From Pseudomonas sp. GR 6-02 (GTDB lineage: Bacteria > Pseudomonadota > Gammaproteobacteria > Pseudomonadales > Pseudomonadaceae): DNA of 64,000 nucleotides. Both the position numbers and the translations under genes were made by a program. The stretch spans positions 2,861,001-2,925,000 of the forward strand of contig NZ_CP011567.1 in the NCBI RefSeq assembly GCF_001655615.1, in the 5' to 3' direction. How positions within the stretch are numbered: the first letter of the stretch is position 1; each line of letters starts with the position of its first letter. The notes below the pieces were generated by a model that had not been told where the DNA came from, ran no database searches, and saw nothing but the letters and a program-made list of their open reading frames with translations. Below are positions 44,647-53,943 of this stretch, in pieces.

Positions 44647-45624
44647 ATGTCGACACAGCTGACTGCTGATCAATTGCTGCATGCCTATCGGGTGATGCGC
44701 ACCATCCGCGTCTTTGAAGAGCGCCTGCATGTGGAGTTCGCCACCGGCGAGATTCCCGGTTTCGTCCATCTTTATGCCGGTGAAGAGGCCTCGGCCGCCG
44801 GTGTCATGGCTCACCTGAGGGATGACGACTGTATCGCCTCCAACCACCGTGGCCACGGTCATTGCATCGCCAAGGGCGTTGATGTGCACGGGATGATGGC
44901 CGAAATCTACGGTAAGAAAACCGGAGTCTGTCAGGGCAAGGGCGGCTCCATGCACATCGCCGATTTCGAGAAAGGCATGCTCGGTGCCAATGGCATCGTC
45001 GGTGCCGGTGCACCGCTGGTGGTAGGGGCGGCCCTGGCCGCCAGGCTCAAGGGGACCGACGGCGTCGCCGTGGCCTTCTTCGGCGACGGCGGTTCCAACG
45101 AAGGGGCCGTGTTCGAAGCGATGAATATGGCCTCGGTGTGGAACCTGCCGTGCCTGTTCATTGCCGAGAACAACGGTTACGCCGAGGCCACGGCGTCCAA
45201 CTGGTCGGTGGCCTGCGATCACATCGCCGACCGCGCAGCCGGTTTCGGCATGCCTGGGGTCACCGTCGACGGCTTCGATTTTTTCGCCGTTCACGAAGCC
45301 GCCGGTGCCGCGGTGGCGCGCGCCCGAGCCGGTGAAGGACCGTCGTTGATCGAGGTCAAGCTGACCCGCTACTACGGTCACTTTGAAGGCGACGCCCAGA
45401 CCTATCGGGCACCGGACGAGGTCAAGTATTTCCGCGAACACAATGACTGCCTGATGCAGTTTCGCGAGCGCACCACTCGGACCGGTTTGATCGATGCCAG
45501 CCAGTTGGACCAGATCGATGGCGAAGTGGACCTGTTGATCGAAAATGCCGTGCGCAAGGCCAAGTCCGACCCCAAGCCAAGCGCCGCCGACCTGCTCACC
45601 GACGTCTACGTTTCCTATCCCTGA
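44647..45624 (+). CDS. acoA: Acetoin dehydrogenase E1 alpha subunit
   Basis: The thiamine diphosphate-dependent E1 alpha subunit that, with AcoB, cleaves acetoin to acetaldehyde and a hydroxyethyl-ThDP that is passed to E2. Signatures are GFVHLYAGEEASAAGV, SNHRGHGHCIAKG, GKGGSMHIADF and the ThDP-binding GDGGSNEGAVFEAMNMASVWNLP with a closing NN. Start: GGAG seven bases before the ATG; an in-frame upstream ATG is inside the acoX-acoA spacer without a site. Spacing to acoB is 33 bases. Confidence 0.93.
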   Translation: MSTQLTADQLLHAYRVMRTIRVFEERLHVEFATGEIPGFVHLYAGEEASAAGVMAHLRDDDCIASNHRGHGHCIAKGVDVHGMMAEIYGKKTGVCQGKGGSMHIADFEKGMLGANGIVGAGAPLVVGAALAARLKGTDGVAVAFFGDGGSNEGAVFEAMNMASVWNLPCLFIAENNGYAEATASNWSVACDHIADRAAGFGMPGVTVDGFDFFAVHEAAGAAVARARAGEGPSLIEVKLTRYYGHFEGDAQTYRAPDEVKYFREHNDCLMQFRERTTRTGLIDASQLDQIDGEVDLLIENAVRKAKSDPKPSAADLLTDVYVSYP

Positions 45625-45657
45625 ACGCCCCCTATAACAAGAATCGAGACCTTTATC

Positions 45658-46677
45658 ATGGCGAGAAAAATCAGTTATCAGCAGGCAATCAACGAAGCCC
45701 TGGCCCAGGAAATGCGTCGCGACCCCAGCGTGTTCATCATGGGGGAAGACGTCGCCGGCGGTGCCGGTGCTCCTGGTGAAAATGACGCCTGGGGCGGGGT
45801 ATTGGGCGTGACCAAGGGCCTCTACCACCAATTTCCCGGCCGCGTGCTGGACACGCCGCTGTCGGAATTGGGTTATGTCGGTGCCGCGGTAGGCGCAGCG
45901 ACCTGCGGCGTGCGCCCGGTGTGTGAGTTGATGTTCGTCGACTTCGCCGGTTGCTGCCTGGACCAGATCCTCAATCAGGCGGCCAAGTTTCGCTACATGT
46001 TCGGGGGCAAGGCTTCCACCCCGTTGGTGATTCGCACCATGGTCGGCGCGGGCCTGCGGGCCGCCGCCCAACACTCGCAAATGCTCACGTCGCTGTGGAC
46101 CCACATCCCCGGCCTGAAAGTTGTCTGCCCGTCATCCCCTTATGACGCCAAGGGCCTGTTGATCCAGGCCATCCGCGACAACGATCCGGTCATCTTCTGC
46201 GAACACAAACTGCTCTACAGCATGCAGGGCGAGGTGCCGGAAGAGCTCTATACCATCCCGTTCGGCGAGGCCAACTTCCTGCGCGACGGCAAGGACGTGA
46301 CCCTGGTTTCCTATGGGCGCACGGTCAATACGGCGATGGATGCAGCCCGCAGCCTGGCAGGGCGGGGGATTGACTGCGAGGTCATCGACCTGCGCACCAC
46401 CAGCCCGCTGGACGAAGACAGCATTCTGGAAAGCGTGGAAAAGACCGGGCGCCTGGTGGTGATCGACGAAGCCAACCCGCGCTGTTCCATGGCCACCGAC
46501 ATCTCGGCCCTGGTGGCGCAAAAAGCGTTCGCCTCGCTCAAGGCGCCCATCGAGATGGTCACCGCGCCGCACACACCGGTGCCGTTCTCCGACTCTCTGG
46601 AAGACCTCTATATCCCCGACGCGGCGAAGATCGAAAACGCCGTGCTCAAGCTGATCGAGTGGAGCAAGCGTTCATGA
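45658..46677 (+). CDS. acoB: Acetoin dehydrogenase E1 beta subunit
   Basis: The E1 beta partner of AcoA. Transketolase pyrimidine-binding features are NEALAQEMRRDPSVFIMGEDV, DTPLSELGYVGAAVGAA and MFGGKAS. The C-terminal transketolase domain carries DGKDVTLVSYGRTVNTA and EVIDLRTTSPLDEDSI. 339 residues, standard for the family. The stop overlaps the acoC start as ATGA. Confidence 0.93.
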   Translation: MARKISYQQAINEALAQEMRRDPSVFIMGEDVAGGAGAPGENDAWGGVLGVTKGLYHQFPGRVLDTPLSELGYVGAAVGAATCGVRPVCELMFVDFAGCCLDQILNQAAKFRYMFGGKASTPLVIRTMVGAGLRAAAQHSQMLTSLWTHIPGLKVVCPSSPYDAKGLLIQAIRDNDPVIFCEHKLLYSMQGEVPEELYTIPFGEANFLRDGKDVTLVSYGRTVNTAMDAARSLAGRGIDCEVIDLRTTSPLDEDSILESVEKTGRLVVIDEANPRCSMATDISALVAQKAFASLKAPIEMVTAPHTPVPFSDSLEDLYIPDAAKIENAVLKLIEWSKRS

Positions 46678-47786
46678 GCCAGATCCATACCCTGACCATG
46701 CCCAAGTGGGGCTTGTCCATGACCGAAGGCCGGGTCGATGTCTGGCTCAAGGAGGAGGGCCAGGCGATCGCCAAGGGCGATGAAGTGCTCGACGTAGAAA
46801 CCGACAAAATTTCCAGCAGTGTCGAAGCGCCGTTTTCCGGTGTGCTGCGCCGGCAGATCGCGCGCCAGGATGAAACCCTCGCGGTTGGTGCGTTGCTCGG
46901 CATCGTGGTCGACGGCGAAGCCAGCGAGGCCGAGATCGATGCGGTGATCGAGCAGTTCCAGGCCGCGTTCGTGCCAGGTGACGGTGCCGAGGAAGACAGT
47001 GGGCCGAAGCCGCAGAAGGTCGAACTGGACGGGCGACTGATCCGTTACTTCGAGCGCGGCGAAGGCGGGGTGCCGTTGGTGCTGGTGCACGGGTTCGGCG
47101 GTGACCTGAATAACTGGATGTTCAATCATGAAGCATTGGCCGCCGGGCGCCGGGTGATAGCTCTGGATCTGCCGGGCCATGGCGAGTCGGGCAAACAGTT
47201 GGAACACGGAGATCTGGATGAGTTGAGCAGGGTGCTGCTGGCTCTGCTCGATCATCTGGATGTTCCCGTGGCGCATCTGGTGGGGCATTCCATGGGCGGG
47301 GCGGTGTCGCTGAACACGGCGCGCCTGGCTCCCCAGCGGGTGCGTTCCCTGAGCTTGATCGGCAGCGCCGGCCTGGGCGCGGAAATCAACGGCGATTACC
47401 TGCAAGGTTTTGTCGAGGCAGCCAGCCGCAATGCCCTCAAACCACAATTGGTGCAACTGTTCTCCGACCCCGAACTGGTCAATCGGCAGATGCTCGAAGA
47501 CATGCTCAAGTACAAGCGCCTCGAAGGGGTGGATGCGGCCCTGCGCCTGCTGGTTGCGGGGCTGTTCAAAGAAGGCCGGCAACAACTCGATCTGCGTGGC
47601 GTGGTGCAAGAAAACCGGCAACCGGTGTTGCTGATCTGGGGCAGTGACGACGCGATCATTCCTGCGACCCACAGCGCTGGCCTGGCTGCTCAGGTCGAAA
47701 TCCTGCCGGGTCAGGCGCACATGGTGCAGATGGAAGCGGCCGAGCAGGTCAATCGGCTGATTCTGGACTTTGTCCAACAACACTGA
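46674..47786 (+). CDS. acoC: Acetoin dehydrogenase E2: lipoyl domain fused to alpha/beta hydrolase
   Basis: Dihydrolipoamide acetyltransferase of the acetoin dehydrogenase complex. Residues 1-80 are a lipoyl domain with the lipoylated lysine in DVETDKISS (K45). From about residue 115 the protein is an alpha/beta hydrolase (LVLVHGFGGDLNNW; nucleophile elbow GHSMGG with S206; late GSDDAIIP and PGQAHMVQME). It therefore differs from the classical E2 catalytic core. This composition is known for AcoC of Pseudomonas and Cupriavidus. No E3 gene follows, so the cell's general dihydrolipoamide dehydrogenase must complete the complex. Confidence 0.92.
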   Translation: MSQIHTLTMPKWGLSMTEGRVDVWLKEEGQAIAKGDEVLDVETDKISSSVEAPFSGVLRRQIARQDETLAVGALLGIVVDGEASEAEIDAVIEQFQAAFVPGDGAEEDSGPKPQKVELDGRLIRYFERGEGGVPLVLVHGFGGDLNNWMFNHEALAAGRRVIALDLPGHGESGKQLEHGDLDELSRVLLALLDHLDVPVAHLVGHSMGGAVSLNTARLAPQRVRSLSLIGSAGLGAEINGDYLQGFVEAASRNALKPQLVQLFSDPELVNRQMLEDMLKYKRLEGVDAALRLLVAGLFKEGRQQLDLRGVVQENRQPVLLIWGSDDAIIPATHSAGLAAQVEILPGQAHMVQMEAAEQVNRLILDFVQQH

Positions 47787-47850
47787 TGCCTCCCTTGGCG
47801 GCCGGCCATTTGCCGGGCGCCAAGGCCAACGATTTCAAGGAGATTCCAAC

Positions 47851-48966
47851 ATGAGCCTTCCAATTGATCCGACCCGCAGCATGCGTGCCGCTGTCTGGCA
47901 TGGTCGTCACGATATCCGCGTCGAAGATGTGCCGTTGCCCGTCTCGCCACCGGCGGGCTGGGTGCAGATTCGCGTGCAATGGTGCGGTATTTGCGGCTCC
48001 GACTTGCATGAGTACGTGGCCGGGCCAGTGTTCATTCCGGTGGATGCGCCGCACCCGCTGACCGGCATCAAGGGGCAGTGCATTCTCGGTCATGAGTTCT
48101 GTGGCGAGATCGTCGAAATCGGCGCCGGGGTCCAGGGGTTCAGTGTGGGCGAACCGGTGGCAGCCGATGCCTGTCAGCACTGTGGCACTTGTTATTACTG
48201 CACCCATGGGCTGTACAACATTTGCGAGAACCTGGCGTTCACCGGGCGGATGAACAATGGCGCGTTCGCCGAGTTGGTCAACGTACCGGCCAACCTGCTT
48301 TACAAGTTGCCGGCCAACTTTCCCGCCGAAGCCGGGGCGTTGATCGAACCGCTGGCAGTGGGCATGCACGCGGTGAAAAAGGCCGGGAGTTTGCTGGGGA
48401 AAAATGTGGTGGTGGTTGGCGCGGGAACCATCGGCCTGTGCACCATCATGTGCGCCAAGGCGGCTGGCGCGGCCCAGGTCATTGCTCTGGAAATGTCGGG
48501 AGCGCGCAAGGCCAAGGCCCTGGAGGTGGGGGCGAGCCAGGTGCTGGACCCCAATGAGTGTGACGCGTTGGCTGAGGTGCGGCGGCTGACCGGCGGGCTG
48601 GGGGCGGATGTCAGTTTCGAATGCATCGGCAACAAACACACGGCCAAGCTCGCCATCGACCTCATCCGCAAGGCCGGCACGTGTGTATTGGTGGGCATCT
48701 TCGAGGAGCCCAGCGAGTTCAATTTCTTCGAGCTGGTCGCCACCGAAAAACAGGTGCTGGGTGCACTCGCCTATAACGGGGAGTTCGCAGACGTGATCGC
48801 CTTTATCGCCGACGGTCGGCTGGACATCACGCCGCTGATAACCGGGCGTATTCAGCTGGAACAGATTGTCGGGCAGGGCTTTGAGCAATTGGTTAACAAC
48901 AAGGAACACAACGTGAAAATCATCGTGTCACCCGCTCGAATCCGAGGCACCTTACAGCGCGATTGA
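47851..48966 (+). CDS. Zinc-dependent 2,3-butanediol dehydrogenase, 371 aa
   Basis: A medium-chain dehydrogenase that would oxidise 2,3-butanediol to acetoin, feeding the upstream genes. Catalytic zinc ligands are in CGICGSDLHE and LGHEFCGEIVEIG. The structural zinc site is the cysteine cluster CQHCGTCYYCTHGLYNIC, and the NAD-binding motif is VVGAGTIGLC. Length and the N-terminal MRAAVWHGRHDIRVEDV fit butanediol dehydrogenases of aco clusters. Start after AAGGAG with nine bases. The gap after the gene shows no clear terminator. Confidence 0.88.
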   Translation: MSLPIDPTRSMRAAVWHGRHDIRVEDVPLPVSPPAGWVQIRVQWCGICGSDLHEYVAGPVFIPVDAPHPLTGIKGQCILGHEFCGEIVEIGAGVQGFSVGEPVAADACQHCGTCYYCTHGLYNICENLAFTGRMNNGAFAELVNVPANLLYKLPANFPAEAGALIEPLAVGMHAVKKAGSLLGKNVVVVGAGTIGLCTIMCAKAAGAAQVIALEMSGARKAKALEVGASQVLDPNECDALAEVRRLTGGLGADVSFECIGNKHTAKLAIDLIRKAGTCVLVGIFEEPSEFNFFELVATEKQVLGALAYNGEFADVIAFIADGRLDITPLITGRIQLEQIVGQGFEQLVNNKEHNVKIIVSPARIRGTLQRD

Positions 48967-49129
48967 CGCGGGCCCGGCCTGTATAAAAACACTTCTGCGA
49001 ACCCTTGCTTTGATTTCCGTGGATATCATTGCAAGGATCGCTTCAGGCCAACGCTGCTTCTTGCGAGCAGCTGCACAATGTTCCCAGCGATACAGAGAAC
49101 TCGGACTGAGTCCGTTCGGGCCAGTGTGA

Positions 49130-49143
49130 TTGACATGGATCAA
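49130..49143 (+). promoter_or_regulatory. Anr/FNR-type box
   Basis: TTGAC-ATGG-ATCAA matches the Anr consensus TTGAY-N4-RTCAA fully. A -10 like CAGAAT lies at 49165-49170. This puts the box centre about 41 bases from the expected transcript start, as in class II FNR-dependent promoters. The rest of the 48967-49203 gap shows nothing else definite. Confidence 0.7.
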
Positions 49144-49203
49144 ACAACTTCATAAACACCGGCCCAGAATCAAGCGATCTGCTGGATTGCTCAGGGGCAT
49201 GGC

Positions 49204-52200
49204 ATGTCTGTTAAAGCACCCATTCCAGATTGCACCAATGCGCCTACGCTCGAGGAGGCGCAGCATTACCGTCGCTCTACGCTCTGGATCACCTGGCTGC
49301 TGGGCGCCGCGATGCTCGCGACGGTTATTGGCGTCGCGCTGCGGCTGACCGATGTCGAATCCCTGGCGCAGCTGTTGGCTCAAGCAGAACCCATATGGCT
49401 CGTCGGTGCACTCGGTCTTCAAGCCTTGACCTATATGGCGCAGGGACAGATTTTTCGTGTGGTGCTCAAAGCCGGGGCGCAGAACCTTTCACTGTGGGAG
49501 GCGGGCAAACTCAGCCTGATGAAGCTGTTCGTCGATCAAGCCTTGCCGTCTTCCGGAATCAGTGGGGCATTCGCGGTCGTCGCGTCCTTCGTGCGCATGG
49601 GATTCGCAAAACCGGTGGTTCTGGCGTGCCTGGTGTTGGATTTGTCCGGGTACTTCCTGGCCTATGTGCTCTCGGTGGGCGTGGCATTGCCAGTGGTGAT
49701 ATTTCAAGGGCATGCGACGGCTGCGATCACGACCACATGCCTGGTGTTTGTTGCAGTAAGCCTGGCGTTGGCGGTATTGACGCCAAGACTGGCGGGCAAC
49801 TCCCATCTGGCGACCCATGTGCCGGGACAACGTTTCTCCATGATCAACAAAGGAATTTTGTTGCTCACCGGGGCAGACAAGCAGTTGATACGCAACCGCG
49901 CCTTGCTCTGGCGCATTACCTTACTGGAGTTGGTGATCATCCTGCTGGACAGCGCAACGTTGTGGGTATTGGTACGTGCATTGGGCGTATCGGCACCACC
50001 GTTGGGTCTATTTGCCGGATTCATGCTGGCCAGCGTGTTACGCAGTATCGGCATTGTTCCGGGTGGTCTCGGCGCTTTCGAAGCGGCGGCTGTCGTGACG
50101 TTGCACTGGATCGGCGTGAACATTGCGGTGGCGCTTTCCGCCACCCTGCTGTTTCGCGGCCTGACCTTCTGGTTGCCAATGTTGCCGGGTCTTTGGCTGG
50201 CCCATCGCGAATGGCATGCCACCCCTAAAGCAACAGCGCTTTACACGAACGCTGATTATTGGAGCCCGCCGATCAGTCAGTTGTTCAGCACATTGCACAG
50301 CGCCGAAACGGGGCTGAGCAGTGTGCAGGCCAAAGCACGAATGCGCAGTGCCCGGGTTCAGGCCAAGGGCCGGCCACAGGGTTTGGCAAAATTGGTGATC
50401 GAGCAAATGCGTACACCACTGGTGCTGATTCTGATTGCCGGCGCGCTGGTGGCGCTGGTGGTGGGAGATTGGCTGGACGCCGCGATCGTCTGGTGCATCG
50501 TGTTGATCAGCGCGGTACTCAGCGCCTGGTATGAAAATCGTGCAAGCACGGCGGTGGAACAACTGCGTAGCAAGATTGCCTTGCAGGCAACGGTACGTCG
50601 GGAGGGCAAGACCCTCGATGTTGCCGCGGATCAAGTTGTGCCGGGTGACATTTTGCTGCTCAGCGCCGGTAGCCTGATCGCCGCTGACGGCCGCGTCCTA
50701 CAGGCCCTCAATTGCTTTATCAGTGAAAGCCTGTTGACCGGGGAAACCTTTCCGGTGGAGAAGCTGCCAGGTGATTGTGCGCCCGACGCGACTTTGGGAC
50801 AGCGCCATAATTGTGTGTTCATGGGCACTTCGGTTCGCAGCGGTACTGCCGAGGTGCTCGTGACGCGCTATGCCGAAGAAAGTGAAATCGGCCACATCGC
50901 CAAGACCTTGTCGCTACGACCACCCGAAACGGAATTCGAGCGTGGCTTGCGTCATTTCGGTGGCTTGCTGCTGCGGGTGATGCTGGTGATTACAATCGTG
51001 GTCTTCGGCATCAACATTCTGCTGCATCGTCCGACCCTCGACACACTCTTGTTCGCCATTGCCTTGTCCATCGGGCTATCGCCAGAACTGCTGCCGGCGA
51101 TCCTCAGTATCACACTGGCCAAAGGTGCCCAACGCATGGCTGCCAAAGGAGTCATTGTGCGTCACCTCAATGCCATCGAAAACCTGGGCGCAATGGACAT
51201 CCTGTGTACCGACAAGACCGGTACGCTGACCCGGGGTGTCGTGGTGCTGGACGGTGCCATGGATGTTGACGGGGTCGCCAACCCGCACGTCTTGCAGCTG
51301 GCCGTGTTCAATTCAAGTCTGCAAACCGGTATGCGCAACGCTATGGACGATGCCATCACCCTGGCAGGCAAAGACAAGGTTTCGTGCGCCGATGTCATCA
51401 AACGCGATGAAGTCCCTTATGACTTCATCCGCAAGCGCCTCAGCGTGGTAGTGGCCAATGCACCCGAGGTCGGCACGCTGATGATCACCAAGGGGGCGCT
51501 GGACAATGTGCTCCAGGTTTGCACTCACCTGCAACGAGGTGAACGGGTATCAGCGCTGAATGACAGTGAACTTGCGGCGATCGCTCAGCGTTTCGCCGAC
51601 TGGAGTGAGCAGGGCTTTCGAGTCTTGGGCCTGGCCAGCCGCACGTTGCCGGATCAGCCGCACTATGGTCGGGACGACGAAAAAGAAATGACGTTTCGCG
51701 GCTTTCTGTTGTTTTTCGATCCTCCGGAGCCTGGGGTCAGAAACATCATAGCCACGCTCGACAAGCTCGGCGTGCAAGTGAAGATCATTAGTGGCGACAG
51801 CCATCTGGTCGCCCGCCATGTCGCCGCGGCGGTAGGCCTGCCAGTGGCGCGAATCATTACCGGCTCTGAACTGTCGCAGATGAAAGACGAAGCGCTGATG
51901 CATCTGGCTCCGCTGACGACACTGTTCGCCGAGGTCGATCCCAATCAGAAGGAACGCATCATCCGAGCCCTGCAGAAGACCGGACATGCCGTGGGATACA
52001 TGGGCGATGGCATTAATGATGCGCCGGCGCTGCAGGTTGCCGATATCGGGATCTCCGTGGACAACGCCAGCGATGTGGCCAAGCAGGCCGCCGACTTCGT
52101 GCTGCTGGAGCACAATCTGGATGTACTGCGCGAGGGCATCGAAGAGGGCCGGCATACCTTTGCCAACACCCTCAAGTACATCTCCATCGTTTCCAGCGCC

Positions 52201-52794
52201 AACTTTGGCAATATGATCAGCATGGCACTTGCTTCTTTGGCGTTGCCATTCCTGCCGTTGTTGGCCAAACAAATCTTGCTCAACAACTTCCTGTCCGACA
52301 TCCCAGCCATGGGGATTGCCAACGACAACGTGGATCGCGAGTGGGAAAAGACACCTCACCGCTGGAACATCACCGAGATCCGTAACTTCATGGTGGTATT
52401 CGGGCTGGTGAGCTCGTTCTTCGACATGCTGACGTTCATTGCCCTGTACCTGCTGGCGGAGATGGTGCCCGAGGTATTTCGCAGTGGCTGGTTCATCGAA
52501 TCGCTGCTGACCCAACTGCTGACAATATTTATTGTGCGGACCTACAAGCCGTTTTATCGAAGCCGCCCGGCGAAACTGCTGATGATCAGTGCGCTGGGCA
52601 TTGGCCTGCTGGCAATCGGGTTACCTTACAGTCCGGCAGCATCCTGGTTCGGGTTGGTGCCTCTGCCGTTCCACATTCTGGGGATGGTGTTGACGATCAG
52701 CCTGTTGTACATGGTGTCAGCCGAATGCGTGAAGCACGTTTTCTATCGTCATCAACGATTGCAGCGTCATCGGTTATCCCATCGTCATGCGTGA
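49204..52794 (+). CDS. Flippase-like domain fused to MgtA-like P-type ATPase, 1196 aa
   Basis: Two membrane modules lie in one frame. Residues about 25-340 form eight or so helices of the lysylphosphatidylglycerol-synthase membrane region/UPF0104 flippase-like type (MAQGQIFRVVLKAG, LPSSGISGAFAVV, SIGIVPGGLGAFEAAAV); the aminoacyl-transfer domain of MprF is absent. Residues about 350-1190 are a complete P-type ATPase: TGE actuator motif (SLLTGETFP), PELLP in helix M4, phosphorylation site DKTGTLT with D670, KGA nucleotide-site motif, and GDGINDAP at about 934. The helix after it (SANFGNMISM, LNNFLSDIPAMGIANDNVD) is closest to MgtA-type magnesium ATPases. No frameshift or internal start separates the halves. 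AGGGG precedes the ATG, and an Anr box suggests low-oxygen induction. Substrate unproven. Confidence 0.88.
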   Translation: MSVKAPIPDCTNAPTLEEAQHYRRSTLWITWLLGAAMLATVIGVALRLTDVESLAQLLAQAEPIWLVGALGLQALTYMAQGQIFRVVLKAGAQNLSLWEAGKLSLMKLFVDQALPSSGISGAFAVVASFVRMGFAKPVVLACLVLDLSGYFLAYVLSVGVALPVVIFQGHATAAITTTCLVFVAVSLALAVLTPRLAGNSHLATHVPGQRFSMINKGILLLTGADKQLIRNRALLWRITLLELVIILLDSATLWVLVRALGVSAPPLGLFAGFMLASVLRSIGIVPGGLGAFEAAAVVTLHWIGVNIAVALSATLLFRGLTFWLPMLPGLWLAHREWHATPKATALYTNADYWSPPISQLFSTLHSAETGLSSVQAKARMRSARVQAKGRPQGLAKLVIEQMRTPLVLILIAGALVALVVGDWLDAAIVWCIVLISAVLSAWYENRASTAVEQLRSKIALQATVRREGKTLDVAADQVVPGDILLLSAGSLIAADGRVLQALNCFISESLLTGETFPVEKLPGDCAPDATLGQRHNCVFMGTSVRSGTAEVLVTRYAEESEIGHIAKTLSLRPPETEFERGLRHFGGLLLRVMLVITIVVFGINILLHRPTLDTLLFAIALSIGLSPELLPAILSITLAKGAQRMAAKGVIVRHLNAIENLGAMDILCTDKTGTLTRGVVVLDGAMDVDGVANPHVLQLAVFNSSLQTGMRNAMDDAITLAGKDKVSCADVIKRDEVPYDFIRKRLSVVVANAPEVGTLMITKGALDNVLQVCTHLQRGERVSALNDSELAAIAQRFADWSEQGFRVLGLASRTLPDQPHYGRDDEKEMTFRGFLLFFDPPEPGVRNIIATLDKLGVQVKIISGDSHLVARHVAAAVGLPVARIITGSELSQMKDEALMHLAPLTTLFAEVDPNQKERIIRALQKTGHAVGYMGDGINDAPALQVADIGISVDNASDVAKQAADFVLLEHNLDVLREGIEEGRHTFANTLKYISIVSSANFGNMISMALASLALPFLPLLAKQILLNNFLSDIPAMGIANDNVDREWEKTPHRWNITEIRNFMVVFGLVSSFFDMLTFIALYLLAEMVPEVFRSGWFIESLLTQLLTIFIVRTYKPFYRSRPAKLLMISALGIGLLAIGLPYSPAASWFGLVPLPFHILGMVLTISLLYMVSAECVKHVFYRHQRLQRHRLSHRHA

Positions 52795-52835
52795 CCTGAA
52801 CATTCCTGCCAAATTCGGGGCAGGTAATGTTCAGG
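52795..52835. terminator. Long hairpin between convergent genes
   Basis: CCTGAACATT-CCTGCC pairs with GGCAGG-T-AATGTTCAGG (16 pairs, one bulge, 8-base loop), starting directly after the ATPase stop and 20 bases from the beta-propeller stop. No T-run on either side. It probably ends or protects both convergent transcripts. Confidence 0.6.
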
Positions 52836-52854
52836 CAACGTGTGGCCCACCTTT

Positions 52855-53910
52855 TCAGAGCTGCACCCGCCGCAGCCTGCCGCTCAACGGGACGACGGTG
52901 TTGTCTGGCATGGGCAGTGGCCGGCCGGTCAAACCCATGCCTTCGCTCACCAGTACCGCATCCTCCAGCAGACACAGGTTGGAAGGGGTATCCAGGTCGC
53001 GGGCGAGCACGGCGACCTGGGCGGTATGCAAGTTGCAGCTCAGCAGTCGCCCGGTAAAACGGGTAAAGCCGCCATGCAGCGGTTCGCCGTTCCAGTCGGG
53101 TGGCAAGGGTTGCTGCAGGCGGTCGCAGAGCTCCAGCACCAACACGTTGCCCTTCGGACACAGCGCCAGTCCGGTCGGCAGTTGCAGGCCACGAATCAGG
53201 AGCTCGACTTGCCCACTGTCAGGCCAGACCCGAATCACCTGGCCGGCCTTCTCGGCGAAGTCGATGCCCTTGCGCGTCGGGTCGCCCTGCAACTCTCCGG
53301 AAAACAGACTGATCAGCACTGCGTCGGTCGCCGGTTCGTACACCAGGGTCACCGGGACGGCTTCCTGGCCCTGGTCCAGTTCGGGCAACCGGACCAGCAC
53401 GCGTTCGTCCTGTCCGCTGGCGAATTCCACCAACTGATTGGTATCGGGTTTGACCGCCAGCCAACTGCGGCGGGTCGGGTGGTAGCACAGCGCATTCAGA
53501 TTGCCACGGCTGTGAAACACCGGTTCGGGCGGTGTGAATTGCAGGTCCAGCAGTTTGGAACCCTCGACGTAATCGGTCTGGCTGACCAGACAGCGCCCGT
53601 CACCGCAGGCGATGTCCGACAGCCCCATGATTTCATCGCGCAGCATGCGAGCCTGCATGTTCATGGCGCGAAAACCTTGCGCCAGTATCTCGCCGGGCAG
53701 ATAGGCGCCGGGCTTGTGCGGATCCGGTCGCAGTCGACTGATACGACCGCTGAAGGGCTGTTCCGGCAGGCCCGAGCCGGCTTCGGTCAGCAGCAGGCTG
53801 CCATCGGCCTGCACGCAAATGCCCCGAGGGTTCAGCAGGCCTTCGGCGATGATGGTGCTCGGGCACAGGGTTTCGCTGGGCCGCGCAGGGATATTAATGG
53901 GAATGGGCAT
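52855..53910 (-). CDS. Beta-propeller protein (NHL/SMP-30-like), 351 aa
   Basis: The last gene of the leftward ebo-linked operon. Repeated blade-like segments suggest a six- or seven-bladed propeller: LLNPRGICVQADGSLLLTEAG, GLSDIACGDGRCLVS, LNALCYHPTRRSWLAV, LPTGLALCPKGNVLVLE and LDTPSNLCLLEDAVLVSE. There is no signal peptide, so it is predicted cytoplasmic. The fold is used by gluconolactonases and by the NHL proteins found in the scytonemin cluster, which also carries ebo genes. The catalytic residues of gluconolactonase could not be assigned. Starts 33 bases after the preceding gene with a GGAG site. Confidence 0.65.
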   Translation of the reverse strand: MPIPINIPARPSETLCPSTIIAEGLLNPRGICVQADGSLLLTEAGSGLPEQPFSGRISRLRPDPHKPGAYLPGEILAQGFRAMNMQARMLRDEIMGLSDIACGDGRCLVSQTDYVEGSKLLDLQFTPPEPVFHSRGNLNALCYHPTRRSWLAVKPDTNQLVEFASGQDERVLVRLPELDQGQEAVPVTLVYEPATDAVLISLFSGELQGDPTRKGIDFAEKAGQVIRVWPDSGQVELLIRGLQLPTGLALCPKGNVLVLELCDRLQQPLPPDWNGEPLHGGFTRFTGRLLSCNLHTAQVAVLARDLDTPSNLCLLEDAVLVSEGMGLTGRPLPMPDNTVVPLSGRLRRVQL

Positions 53911-53943
53911 AGGGCTCTCTCCATGAATAACGGATGGATGCGG

